NCBI RefSeq assembly: GCF_006539345.1
Contig: NZ_BJMV01000003.1
Coordinates: 162,652 to 226,651 of the forward strand
Reading direction: 5' to 3'
DNA from: Acetobacter peroxydans
Lineage (GTDB): Bacteria > Pseudomonadota > Alphaproteobacteria > Acetobacterales > Acetobacteraceae
Length of the DNA: 64,000 nucleotides
The position numbers were made by a program, and so were the translations under genes. Each line of letters starts with the position of its first letter. Position 1 is the first letter of the stretch. The notes under the pieces were generated by a model that worked only from the letters and a program-made list of their open reading frames with translations, did no database searches and was not told the origin of the DNA. Shown here in pieces: positions 25,858 to 34,400 of the stretch.

Positions 25858-26849
25858 CGCGTTTTCTCCATCGTCATGGGCTCCTGTCGGGAGGGCATTG
25901 TGTCCTGCGTATCCGAGGGCTGCCGCCCTCCCGCCGAGGCCAACTGCTCCCGTGCGTTCTGCAAAATAGTGACAGCATCAAGAGTTTGCGGCAGGCCGCA
26001 CAGCCATAACCGGGCAGGCACCGCCACAACATGAGGAGGCGGAAAGGCCCGCGCCAGAACCGGACTGTCCAACATGGCCTGTGCCAGCGAATAGCCCGGT
26101 CCGGAAACATCGCGCACCAGCAGGTCGGGATGCGCCAGCAGCAACCGTTCAAGCGGCAGGCGCGCATGACAGCAGCCCGCCTCCGCCGTGGAGACGAAGT
26201 TCCGCAGTCCCGCGCGTGCAAGCACATCATCCGCCAGGCTGCCCTCGCGCACGACAAACCCATTCGCTTCGTAAACTGCCGCCACAGGGCTCGAAGCATT
26301 GCGCGCGCGCGGCAGAGCGGCCAGACGCATTTCCAGCGCGTGGGCCAGATTTTCCGCCCGTTCAGGCTGGCCGACCGCCCGCCCCACGCGCCTGATCTGT
26401 TCCACCACATCCTCCAGCGATCTCGCTGGTGCTGTCGTAACAACAACCGCGCCCGTCTGTCTGGCCGCCATGACAGCCAGACGAGCCGTATAGTCCCCCG
26501 CCAGCACTACATCCGGCTGGGCGGTCAGCACGGCTTCAGCCGTGGGACGCAACACCGGCACCGACCGCGCCTGAACACACAGGACAGATTCCGTGCAGTC
26601 GCGCGCAAGGGGGCTCAGCCCGACAATATCAGCCGGGTTGACCAGCATCAGCGCAAGCTGATCCGTGCAGAGGTTAAGAGACGCCACCCGCAGCCCCCCA
26701 GCCCATGCCGGGCAGACAAGCAGCCCCGCCCCAACCAGCCCCCGCAGGACGGACAGGCCATGCCTGCCACGCGCCCGGAAAGACCGCACGGCAGACCTGC
26801 GCGGCCAGCCATGCGAGAAGCTCCGCAACAGACGCAACCGCACGATCAC
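25854..26849 (-). CDS. btuF: cobalamin-type ABC transporter substrate-binding protein
   Basis: Periplasmic binding protein that delivers substrate to BtuCD. The 331-residue precursor has a long basic N-terminus and a hydrophobic export segment (LSVLRGLVGAGLLVCPAWA). The mature part follows the class III binding-protein pattern: RVASLNLCTDQLALMLV, VVLAGDYTARLAVMAA, a long connecting helix around SLEDVVEQIRRVGRAVGQ, and a second lobe with VYEANGFVVREGSLADDVL. Six or so Cys residues are more than usual. It begins 17 bases after the btuB stop codon and overlaps btuC by four bases. Confidence 0.87.
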   Translation of the reverse strand: MIVRLRLLRSFSHGWPRRSAVRSFRARGRHGLSVLRGLVGAGLLVCPAWAGGLRVASLNLCTDQLALMLVNPADIVGLSPLARDCTESVLCVQARSVPVLRPTAEAVLTAQPDVVLAGDYTARLAVMAARQTGAVVVTTAPARSLEDVVEQIRRVGRAVGQPERAENLAHALEMRLAALPRARNASSPVAAVYEANGFVVREGSLADDVLARAGLRNFVSTAEAGCCHARLPLERLLLAHPDLLVRDVSGPGYSLAQAMLDSPVLARAFPPPHVVAVPARLWLCGLPQTLDAVTILQNAREQLASAGGRQPSDTQDTMPSRQEPMTMEKTR

Positions 26850-26866
26850 CCTGCCCCCTCCATGCC

Positions 26867-29014
26867 TCAGTAGCTCAACGTAAAGCCGCCGTAGCCAGCG
26901 CGGCCCGGTTGCAGGTAGCCCACGGGGTTTTCGTACTGCCGGTTCAGCAGATTATCCGCGCGGGCAAACACGCTGACATAACGGTTGATCCTGTAAGTGG
27001 CCGCCAGATCAATGGTCACGTAGTCCTGTGCTCTGGTCGTGCCATAAGGGGAGACGGCGGCGGTATCCCACCAACCACTGACATACAGGAGATTGCCTGA
27101 CAGGCTCAGGTCTTTCACAGGCAACCATGTGACGTTGAAGTCAAACTTGTGCGCTGGCCGCCTTGGTAGGGCCAGCCCCGTGGTGGCGTCGCGCGCGTGG
27201 GTCCATGTGTAGTTCAGGTTGAATGTCAGGTTATCCAGCGCCTTCCAGTCCACAAAGGCTTCCACCCCGTACATGCGCGCCCGATCCACGTTATAGTACG
27301 TGTATACGTAGCTGGCGTTGTACTGGCCCTGAATCAGATTGCGTGCATGGGATTCATACCAGGTCGCTCCAAAACGCAGCGTCTTGTGCAGCAGGGTCTG
27401 CTCAACCCCCACATCATAGCCGAGCAGGCGTTCGGCCTTCAGGTTCGGGTTGCCCTGTGTGTAGGCGTTGTTGATGTAAAGCTGATAAAAGGACGGCCCA
27501 TGAAAGCCGGTGCCCACGCTGGCCTTGATGACCGTGCCAGTGCCCGGCACGTGAATGGCCGGGGCGACGCGCCACGTCACGTGATTACCGTAAAGCGAGT
27601 TGCTGTCGTAACGGATGTTCGCCGCGCCATACAGAATGTGCATCAGGTTTCCCTGATACTGCCCGTATCCTGCCGTCGTACTCATGCCCTTACTGGTCAC
27701 GGCAAGAGGATAACCGCTGACGTTATCCGCCTCCCTGAACCAGTCATAGAAATGCTCCGCCCCAACCAGCAGGGAGCCATAGCGCCTGAAGTCGGCGGTG
27801 CCGTGCCAGTCCAGCTTGATGCGGCTGGCATTGTAATAGGTTGGGTCATACTGCGGCAGGGCCTGACCGGCTGTATCGTTCTGCAAGGTGGTGTAAGTGC
27901 GCCGAACGGCCATGTAGCCCAGCCCCAGCATATGATCGAACCGCCCCCCAAAAGCCGCGTGGTGCACCGTGCCACGCACGACCGCCTCGTTCTGGGTGCT
28001 GCGTTCGACCTGACGGCCTATGCCGGTGGCGTATCCCCCGCAGGATGCACCATCCGTACCGCAGGCTTCCTGCATCATGTCGTACACGCCGTAATTATGA
28101 TAATTGTCCTGAATGAGCCGGGCTGTCAGAGCGGCGTCCAGCGTATCGGTTATATCGTAACCCAGCCGGATATTGGCCCCTCGGTTATCGTTCATGTTGC
28201 CGCGGTTCCGTTGCTCGGCATTGGCGTGGTAATAGTTTTCCAGATAGACAGGAACGCTGTGGAAGCCCACCTGCCGGTAATGGTCCAGCACCACGTTGTA
28301 ATGAAAACGTCCCGCTGAACCCCGCGCCCCGAACGCCTGGTTGAACGTCCCGATTGAGCCGCCCTCCACCCGGACAAAAGGTGTAAAGCGCCCCTGCCCC
28401 TGCGCCGTGGTGATGTCGATCACCCCCGCCATGGCGTCGGCTCCGTAAAGACCGCTTTGCGGGCCACGCAGGATTTCGATCCGGCCCATGCCGTCCGTCA
28501 TGAACTGCCCGGCGTCAAAAGCGCCACTGGCTCCGCTGCCGTCATTTATATCCATGCCATCGAGCCTGACCTTGACCTCGTTGCTGTCATTCCCGCGCAT
28601 GTAAATGAAGGACGTGCCGCCCATGCCTCCAGTCTGCACGAGATTCAGGCCCGGCTGACGGATCAGGATATCCGCAAGGGTGCGCCGTTGCTGAAGCTTG
28701 ATTTGCTGCTCCGTCACCACGGTCAGGGCGGTGCCGATTTCATCCGCACGGATAGGCCTACGCGCGGCGCTGACTGTAACCCCCACGGGCTCAGTTTCTG
28801 TATTACGCGACAAAACGACCGGCTGGGCCGCAGGCTGGACCTCGTGCGCCCGATGCGTATTGGAGCGGGTAGCGGCAGCGGCCTCTCCCGTGCCGACAAG
28901 CAGGACAGAGCCGGAAAAAAGCAGGGAACGTAAGGTCATAGGTCTGGTCATCATGGTTACAGGCGTCGCCATGAAACACGACCAGACATGCGCGCACGTG
29001 GAGCGGTTTTTCAC
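26867..29014 (-). CDS. btuB: TonB-dependent vitamin B12 receptor (BtuB-like)
   Basis: Outer-membrane beta-barrel that imports corrinoids with TonB energy. The 715-residue precursor has a signal sequence (TLRSLLFSGSVLLVGTGEAA), a TonB-box-like segment (EPVGVTVSAAR), a plug domain with GGTSFIYMRGNDSNEVKVRL and RIEILRGPQSGLYGADAMAG, and a barrel ending with a C-terminal aromatic strand (GYGGFTLSY). The short BtuB-like barrel and the cobalamin riboswitch 70-290 bases upstream support the specificity. GTG at 29014 with AAAGG upstream is the likely start; in-frame ATGs at 28972 and 28954 are alternatives. Confidence 0.92.
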   Translation of the reverse strand: MKNRSTCAHVWSCFMATPVTMMTRPMTLRSLLFSGSVLLVGTGEAAAATRSNTHRAHEVQPAAQPVVLSRNTETEPVGVTVSAARRPIRADEIGTALTVVTEQQIKLQQRRTLADILIRQPGLNLVQTGGMGGTSFIYMRGNDSNEVKVRLDGMDINDGSGASGAFDAGQFMTDGMGRIEILRGPQSGLYGADAMAGVIDITTAQGQGRFTPFVRVEGGSIGTFNQAFGARGSAGRFHYNVVLDHYRQVGFHSVPVYLENYYHANAEQRNRGNMNDNRGANIRLGYDITDTLDAALTARLIQDNYHNYGVYDMMQEACGTDGASCGGYATGIGRQVERSTQNEAVVRGTVHHAAFGGRFDHMLGLGYMAVRRTYTTLQNDTAGQALPQYDPTYYNASRIKLDWHGTADFRRYGSLLVGAEHFYDWFREADNVSGYPLAVTSKGMSTTAGYGQYQGNLMHILYGAANIRYDSNSLYGNHVTWRVAPAIHVPGTGTVIKASVGTGFHGPSFYQLYINNAYTQGNPNLKAERLLGYDVGVEQTLLHKTLRFGATWYESHARNLIQGQYNASYVYTYYNVDRARMYGVEAFVDWKALDNLTFNLNYTWTHARDATTGLALPRRPAHKFDFNVTWLPVKDLSLSGNLLYVSGWWDTAAVSPYGTTRAQDYVTIDLAATYRINRYVSVFARADNLLNRQYENPVGYLQPGRAGYGGFTLSY

Positions 29015-29085
29015 GCACGCCTTTTTCCTGCCTGCCCTGTCAGCACACCCCGACCGACCAGTTCCATCTGCGACTTCCGTGTCAT

Positions 29086-29300
29086 GGCAGGTCTCCTGGC
29101 TTATGGTGCGCGTCCCGCTCTCCCTTCCCGGAAAAACCGCTCCAGTGGGCCGGCGCTCTCAACGCCGTAACGAGGCAGGACATACCACTTACAGTTGCGG
29201 GGACAGCCCAGGCATGAGACAGCCTGCGCTGTCCGCACCTGGTTCCCTTTTAATCCTCACGAGGAGGAACCATCACGCTCAGGGTTCTACAGGTGGCACC
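29086..29300 (-). promoter_or_regulatory. cobalamin (AdoCbl) riboswitch
   Basis: Read on the minus strand, the leader of the btuBFCD operon has the conserved cobalamin riboswitch elements in order: a P1/P2 region near 29270-29300, AAAAGGGAACCAGGTG (about 29238-29255), CCCCGCAACTGTAA (about 29188-29203), a CCACTGGAGCGG stretch, and the B12 box AAGCCAGGAGACCTGCC at 29086-29102. The last exactly fits the consensus. Such elements repress B12 uptake genes when the coenzyme is plentiful. Outer boundaries are approximate. Confidence 0.95.
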
Positions 29301-29359
29301 CGCACATATCAACACGGTGAGACTGCACGGCAGCCAGAAGCCCGAAACCGCAGCGCCGT

Positions 29360-31150
29360 CTATTCTTCCCGTGGCAGGCGCAGAGACTGGTAGCGGATGA
29401 CCTGTTCCTCATAATCCAGCTCCTGCTGGAGCTTCCATTCCGTCTGGTCGTTGATCTCGCGCCGGGTCACCATCTGGTGCATGACCTGCCGCTCCATACG
29501 CAGCACCTGAAGACGCAAAGCCAGTTCGAGCCGGGCATGGCGCACGGCACTCCGCCGGTCTTCCAAACCGATACGCGGCGTGGCGTCTTCCTCATCCAGG
29601 CGGGATTCGTAAAGCTGGATCAGCCTGTCAGACACCTCGCGCCGGAGCAGGCAGTCTGCCTCCGACGGGCCGGGCGGACACGGCGCGCCTGCCGTATCCG
29701 AGGTGGCGTGGCCTGCCGGGGCCGCTGCGGGCGTGACAGACGCTCCCTCGGCCTGCGGTGCCGCGAGCTGGGCAGAGGGCGCCTCCAGCACAGCCGCGTC
29801 ATGCACCTTGCGCAGCACCCCCAGCGCCGCACGAATAAGTTTCTGCCGGGCGAGATTTTCTTCCTGCGCGTTCTTGTCCACCAGTTCCGGCGGGATAAAC
29901 CGCAGGCAGAAGGGAATACCCACGCCCGCACAGATCAGGGAGAGAATAATGACCCCTGTCGCGATCACCACCACACTTTCACGCGCGGGAAATGCGGCTG
30001 CGCCATCCAGCCCCATGGGCAGAGACAGCACGGCTGCCAGTGTCACCGCCCCGCGCACGCCTGCGAGTGTCAGCAGCATGTTGGCCGCAAAACCCGTGCG
30101 CTCGTAGGGCATATGGTTCAGCCTGGCCCCCGCCCAGCGTCCGGCCTCGCACAGCAGGAGACCAAACAACCTCATGATCAGCATCGCGCCATAGACTTCA
30201 AGCACCAGCACGCCGTACTGCCAGAATGCGGCATGATGCGCGTGCGCCAGGTCACGCGCACTGACCACAAGGGAGGGAAGCTGCAGGCCAAGGAACAGAA
30301 AGATCAGCGCATTGAAAACATAGCTGATAATGTTCCACACCGTGTTAGCCTGCAGGCGGGTCATGGTCGCGGCTTCTTCTACCGAGCCGGACAGCTTGAG
30401 CACCATACACCCAGCCACAGCCGCCAGAATGCCCGAACACCCGGCAGCTTCGGCCGCCGCATACATGGCAAATGGCAGCAGCAGCACCAGCACGATCTGC
30501 GAGCGGGCCTCGTCCAACCTGCGGCGGATCAGTTCGTGGTTGATGCGCGAAGCCACCCACGCGACAAACGCACCGATAAACAGCCCCCCGAACGCCACCA
30601 GAATGAACGTGCCAAAAGCCTGCCGGTAGGAAAACTCGCCCGTCATGGCATCCGCCATGGCAAAACGGAAACACACCAGCCCCGAGGCATCGTTGAACAG
30701 GGCCTCACCCGACAGCAGTTGCAGCAGCCGTCCGGGCACCCTGCGCCCCTGCAAGAGGCTGGACACCGCCACCGTATCCGTGGGGGACAATGCCGCTGCA
30801 AGGGTAAAGCACACCGGCAGAGAAAAAACCGGCAATATCCAGTGAATAATATACCCGCATATGATCGTGTTCAGGATGACCAGCCCGAAGGCCAGAAACA
30901 GGATAGCCCGCCGCATTTCCCTGAATTCGCGCAGGGGCATACGAAACGCATCCGCGAACAGGAGCGGCGGCAGGAACACGAACATGAACAGTTCTGGCCG
31001 GATGCCGATATGCAATCCGCCTAGCGCCGCCCCGACCCCGAGCACGATCAGAATGATAGGCTGGGGCACTTTCTGGCGGCACGCGGTCGCAACAAGACTG
31101 CTGAGCGCAGCAAGCCACAGCAACAAAAGAATAGTCTGGACAGTGAGCAT
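29360..31150 (-). CDS. CPA1-family Na+/H+ antiporter with long cytoplasmic tail
   Basis: The 596 residues comprise about twelve membrane helices of the NhaP/NHE type and a roughly 190-residue hydrophilic tail. Family motifs include LFMFVFLPPLLFADAF, LAAALSPTDTVAVSSLL and the ND motif GEALFNDASGLVCFRF, in which the Asp is the ion-binding residue, plus RGAVTLAAVLSLP. The tail contains an Ala/Pro-rich linker and a charged helical C-terminus, similar to YjcE-type proteins. It exchanges Na+ or K+ for protons across the inner membrane. The ATG at 31150 precedes the first helix; upstream in-frame sequence is not conserved-looking. Confidence 0.92.
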   Translation of the reverse strand: MLTVQTILLLLWLAALSSLVATACRQKVPQPIILIVLGVGAALGGLHIGIRPELFMFVFLPPLLFADAFRMPLREFREMRRAILFLAFGLVILNTIICGYIIHWILPVFSLPVCFTLAAALSPTDTVAVSSLLQGRRVPGRLLQLLSGEALFNDASGLVCFRFAMADAMTGEFSYRQAFGTFILVAFGGLFIGAFVAWVASRINHELIRRRLDEARSQIVLVLLLPFAMYAAAEAAGCSGILAAVAGCMVLKLSGSVEEAATMTRLQANTVWNIISYVFNALIFLFLGLQLPSLVVSARDLAHAHHAAFWQYGVLVLEVYGAMLIMRLFGLLLCEAGRWAGARLNHMPYERTGFAANMLLTLAGVRGAVTLAAVLSLPMGLDGAAAFPARESVVVIATGVIILSLICAGVGIPFCLRFIPPELVDKNAQEENLARQKLIRAALGVLRKVHDAAVLEAPSAQLAAPQAEGASVTPAAAPAGHATSDTAGAPCPPGPSEADCLLRREVSDRLIQLYESRLDEEDATPRIGLEDRRSAVRHARLELALRLQVLRMERQVMHQMVTRREINDQTEWKLQQELDYEEQVIRYQSLRLPREE

Positions 31151-31321
31151 AGCAGCCTGCTTGGCCGTATCCGCCCATGGATGCAAGAGCGATTGATCCT
31201 GAATCAGGGCAGTGCCGTCAGGTGTCCAGCACATGGCAGGATAAAACACCGTGCAGCCAGACCGCGACAATATTGCAACAGGCGCGCAGCTCCTGCACGG
31301 AGCGCGCGGCTGATATGCGTT

Positions 31322-31357
31322 TTGTCGTAAAAAACTGTTGTTATGTTATACTGTAAC
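31322..31357 (+). promoter_or_regulatory. candidate promoter with inverted repeat upstream of TonB-dependent receptor
   Basis: TTGTCG (31322-31327) and TATACT (31347-31352) form -35/-10-like hexamers with a long 19-base spacer. The -10 lies inside the inverted repeat GTTA-TACTG-TAAC (31345-31357), which could be an operator. The receptor ATG is about 48 bases downstream. Confidence 0.4.
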
Positions 31358-31404
31358 ACTTATCCCTGTGCAGGAACCCACTCCAGCCAGGATCGCCTTT
31401 CATC

Positions 31405-33696
31405 ATGTTACGCCGCATTCCGCGCCTTCTGCTCTGTTCCTCCATTCTGGCCGGGCTGCCCCTTATTGAGACACATGCGCAGACGCCCGACACCACGCCG
31501 GCCACACCCACGCCCCTGAAAGCCAGCCCCACCCCGGCGGCACCTGCCCCGCAAACACAAGCTCAGGCGCGTGCCCCGGCCCGCCAGAGCACCATCCATA
31601 TTGTCGGGCGCACTCCGCATGAGGCCGAGCAGGTCATCGTGACCGCGCATCTGGACCAGCAGCGCATGGCGCTGTCTCCCTCAACCGGAGCCACCGTGCA
31701 CACCTTCAGCCGCAAGGCGCTTGAAACCATTCCCGGAGGGGACAATGCCCCGCTCAATCAGGTGCTTTTACAGGCCCCCGGCGTGGCGCAGGACAGCTAT
31801 GGCCAGATCCATGTCCGTGGTGACCATAACGAAGTGCAATTCCGCCTTGATGGCGTGCAGTTGCCAGAAGGGCTGAACGTATTCGGGCAGGCGCTCATGA
31901 CCCGCTTTGCCGATCACATGTCGCTCACGACGGGGGCGCTACCAAGCCAGTTCGGTTTTCTACAGGCTGGCGTGGTGGATATCACCACCAAGAACGGCAC
32001 CACCAACCCCGGTGGCAATGTCTCGGTTTACGGGGGCGCCCGGGATTACTTCTTTCCTTCGATGCAGTACGGTTTTCATGAAGGAAAGTGGGATTTCTTC
32101 GCCACGGCCGATTTCGTACACGACCGCGTCGGGATCGAAAACACCCTGCCCAACTTCAATGCCCCGCATGACCTGAGCAACCAGTATCATTTTCTGGGCC
32201 ATGCCCGTTACACCGTGGATGAAGATACCCGCATCAGCCTGATCGCGGGTATTTCCAACGCCGAATATCAGCTCCCCAACAATCCGGGCCAGCTCCCGGG
32301 ACAGTGGAGCGGCAACTATACCCCGCCCGCCAACCTGCCTGATAGCGGCACACTGAATGAACACCAGAAACAGATCACGGATTTTGCGGTTCTGTCCTTG
32401 CAGAAGGAAATCGGGGCTTTCAGCCTTCAGGATTCCGTATTCACCCGCTACAGCAGTCTGCGCTACTCCCCCGACCCAGTGGGGGACCTCAACTATCTGG
32501 GCATAGCCCAGCGCGCCGCCCGGTCGGTTTTTTCCACCGGCACGCAGCATGATGTCACCTGGCGCGCCGCGCGAGACCACACCGTGCGGTTCGGTTTTCA
32601 GATTTTTGTCGAGCGCAATGTCTCTAAAACCTCATCCACCGTTTTTGACGAGATCGGGGACGATACGGGCGTTTATGATCTGGCCAACCCCCGCACCATA
32701 CAGGAAGGCAGCGGCAAGACCGGCATGATCTACGGCCTATACGCACAGGATGAATGGCGCGTGCTGCATAACCTGACAGTCAATTACGGCCTGCGTTTTG
32801 ACGGAGTGAGCGAATATACCTCTGAAAATCAGGTGAGCCCGCGTATCAACGTCGTCTGGAAACCATGGACAGGCGGCGTGCTGCACGCCGGTTACTCGCG
32901 CTATTTCACCCCGCCGCCGTTTGAGGTTGTCAGCGGCGCCTCAATCACCCGCTTCAGCAACACCAGTGCGGCGGCGGCCAGCACCGGCAACAGCACGGTC
33001 AAGGCCGAGCGCGACCATTATTTCGATGCCGGGATCGAGCAGACCGTGCTGCCCGGCCTGCGGGTTTCGTTCGACGCCTATTACAAACTGGCCAAGAACC
33101 TGATTGACGAAGGCCAGTTTGGCGCGCCCATCATCCTGAGTGGCTTCAACTACCGGCGCGGGCAGGTAAACGGCTACGAATTCGCCGTCTCCTACGACCA
33201 TGGCCCGCTCTCGCTTTATGGAAACTTCGCGTGGTCGCGGGCTATCGGCAAGGACATCACCAGCGCACAGTTCAACTTTTCTCCGGCTGACCTGAGCTAT
33301 ATCCAGAACCATTGGGTGCATCTCGACCACGACCAGCGCTGGACAGCCTCCGCCGGAGCGGCCTATGCGTTCTTCCGCACCACGCGCTTTCCGTTGCGTC
33401 TGTCCGCAACGCTGGTTTATGGCTCGGGATTGCGGAAAGATGATGAAGTCAATGCCGATCTGACCATTCCGAATGGTCTGTCGATCGCGCCTTACGCCAC
33501 GGTGAATTTTTCCGCTGTCCAGACTATCCGCAACACATTCGGCACCCGCTGGAAAGGCGATACACAACTGCGCCTGGATGTCATCAATGTGGGAGACCAC
33601 ACCTACCAGTTGCGTGATGGCAGCGGTATCGGGGTCGGGGCGCCCCAGTACGGATTGCGCCGCACCATTCTGTGCGGCATTTCACAGGGGTTCTGA
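31405..33696 (+). CDS. TonB-dependent outer-membrane receptor, substrate unknown
   Basis: The 763-residue precursor has a signal peptide (LLLCSSILAGLPLIETHAQ), a Pro/Ala/Thr-rich spacer, a plug domain (APGVAQDSYGQIHVRGDHNEV cut to QIHVRGDHNEVQFRLDGVQL and LPSQFGFLQAGVVDITTKNG) and a beta-barrel with typical terminal strands. The plug lacks the usual R-G-P-x-S-x-L-Y-G segment and instead resembles Oar-like receptors with GALPSQFG. The final residues Gly-Ile-Ser-Gln-Gly-Phe end in the expected Phe. It is transcribed toward the amine dehydrogenase operon, so it is a neighbour and not part of that operon. Substrate cannot be inferred. Confidence 0.88.
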   Translation: MLRRIPRLLLCSSILAGLPLIETHAQTPDTTPATPTPLKASPTPAAPAPQTQAQARAPARQSTIHIVGRTPHEAEQVIVTAHLDQQRMALSPSTGATVHTFSRKALETIPGGDNAPLNQVLLQAPGVAQDSYGQIHVRGDHNEVQFRLDGVQLPEGLNVFGQALMTRFADHMSLTTGALPSQFGFLQAGVVDITTKNGTTNPGGNVSVYGGARDYFFPSMQYGFHEGKWDFFATADFVHDRVGIENTLPNFNAPHDLSNQYHFLGHARYTVDEDTRISLIAGISNAEYQLPNNPGQLPGQWSGNYTPPANLPDSGTLNEHQKQITDFAVLSLQKEIGAFSLQDSVFTRYSSLRYSPDPVGDLNYLGIAQRAARSVFSTGTQHDVTWRAARDHTVRFGFQIFVERNVSKTSSTVFDEIGDDTGVYDLANPRTIQEGSGKTGMIYGLYAQDEWRVLHNLTVNYGLRFDGVSEYTSENQVSPRINVVWKPWTGGVLHAGYSRYFTPPPFEVVSGASITRFSNTSAAAASTGNSTVKAERDHYFDAGIEQTVLPGLRVSFDAYYKLAKNLIDEGQFGAPIILSGFNYRRGQVNGYEFAVSYDHGPLSLYGNFAWSRAIGKDITSAQFNFSPADLSYIQNHWVHLDHDQRWTASAGAAYAFFRTTRFPLRLSATLVYGSGLRKDDEVNADLTIPNGLSIAPYATVNFSAVQTIRNTFGTRWKGDTQLRLDVINVGDHTYQLRDGSGIGVGAPQYGLRRTILCGISQGF

Positions 33697-33725
33697 CCCC
33701 TCGGTCTTTCTGCTGTCCGGCTGAC

Positions 33726-34349
33726 TTACGGCCGGGCAGCCCCCGCGATATCATGCGTGTTGCGCCTGCGGTGCACGATATAATTCTGCACCGTGGCGAA
33801 GCCGCTTTCCCATGCGTTCAGCAGGCTTTCGAGATGTTCGCGATTGTTCACCAGCCCGCGCGACAGAATGGCGCCATCGGGCGAAAGCAGGAAAGCCATG
33901 GGCAGTTTGTCCACCTCCAGCGCGCGCCCCAGTGTCGCATCGTTGATAAAGGGATATTCCGCTACCCCGGCCTGCTTCACGAATGTCTCCAGCACAGCCG
34001 CACGATCGTCCCCTGCGAAAACAAGCCGCAGATGCTCCCGCTGACAGAAATCCCGCGCAATGGTAAGCATCTTGCGTGACAGCGGGCATGTCGCCGAAAC
34101 GAACAACAGCAGCGTTGGGCTGCTCTTCTCGTTCTCATTCCCCAGCCTGTAAGGCTTTCCCTCAAGCGTCATGAAAGGGCCGACCGGACACTGATCCCCC
34201 GGCTGCGGCCCGCGCTCGCCCGTGAGCGCCCCTACCGGCGCTATTTCCTGAAACAGGCGGCGCACATGCCGTGTGAGCCGCCACGTAACAAAACCCGCGA
34301 ACAGGATAACGATCGTCTCAAAGACAGAGACAAGAGTAAGTGTATTCAT
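33726..34349 (-). CDS. second MauD-like thioredoxin-fold protein with CxxS motif
   Basis: A 207-residue membrane-anchored thioredoxin-like protein with an N-terminal helix (LTLVSVFETIVILFAGFVTW) and a periplasmic domain resembling MauD, the accessory protein for disulfide formation in the methylamine dehydrogenase small subunit. The active-site motif reads C88-P-L-S91 instead of CxxC, so it would be a monothiol enzyme or isomerase-like. It is the last gene of the amine dehydrogenase cluster, 51 bases after the porin gene. The ATG at 34349 has GGAAA about ten bases upstream. Its separate role from the first MauD (37470-38087) is inference. Confidence 0.75.
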   Translation of the reverse strand: MNTLTLVSVFETIVILFAGFVTWRLTRHVRRLFQEIAPVGALTGERGPQPGDQCPVGPFMTLEGKPYRLGNENEKSSPTLLLFVSATCPLSRKMLTIARDFCQREHLRLVFAGDDRAAVLETFVKQAGVAEYPFINDATLGRALEVDKLPMAFLLSPDGAILSRGLVNNREHLESLLNAWESGFATVQNYIVHRRRNTHDIAGAARP

Positions 34350-34400
34350 GACCGATATATTTCCGGGCAGCACGAAAAGCGGTTACCTGATGCAATACGT

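Noticed and set aside
33712..33740. Hairpin between the TonB receptor and second MauD gene as terminator
   Set aside because: A 10-bp stem with one G-U pair exists, but there is no T-run on either strand and the MauD-like stop codon lies in its loop, so I do not list it as a terminator.
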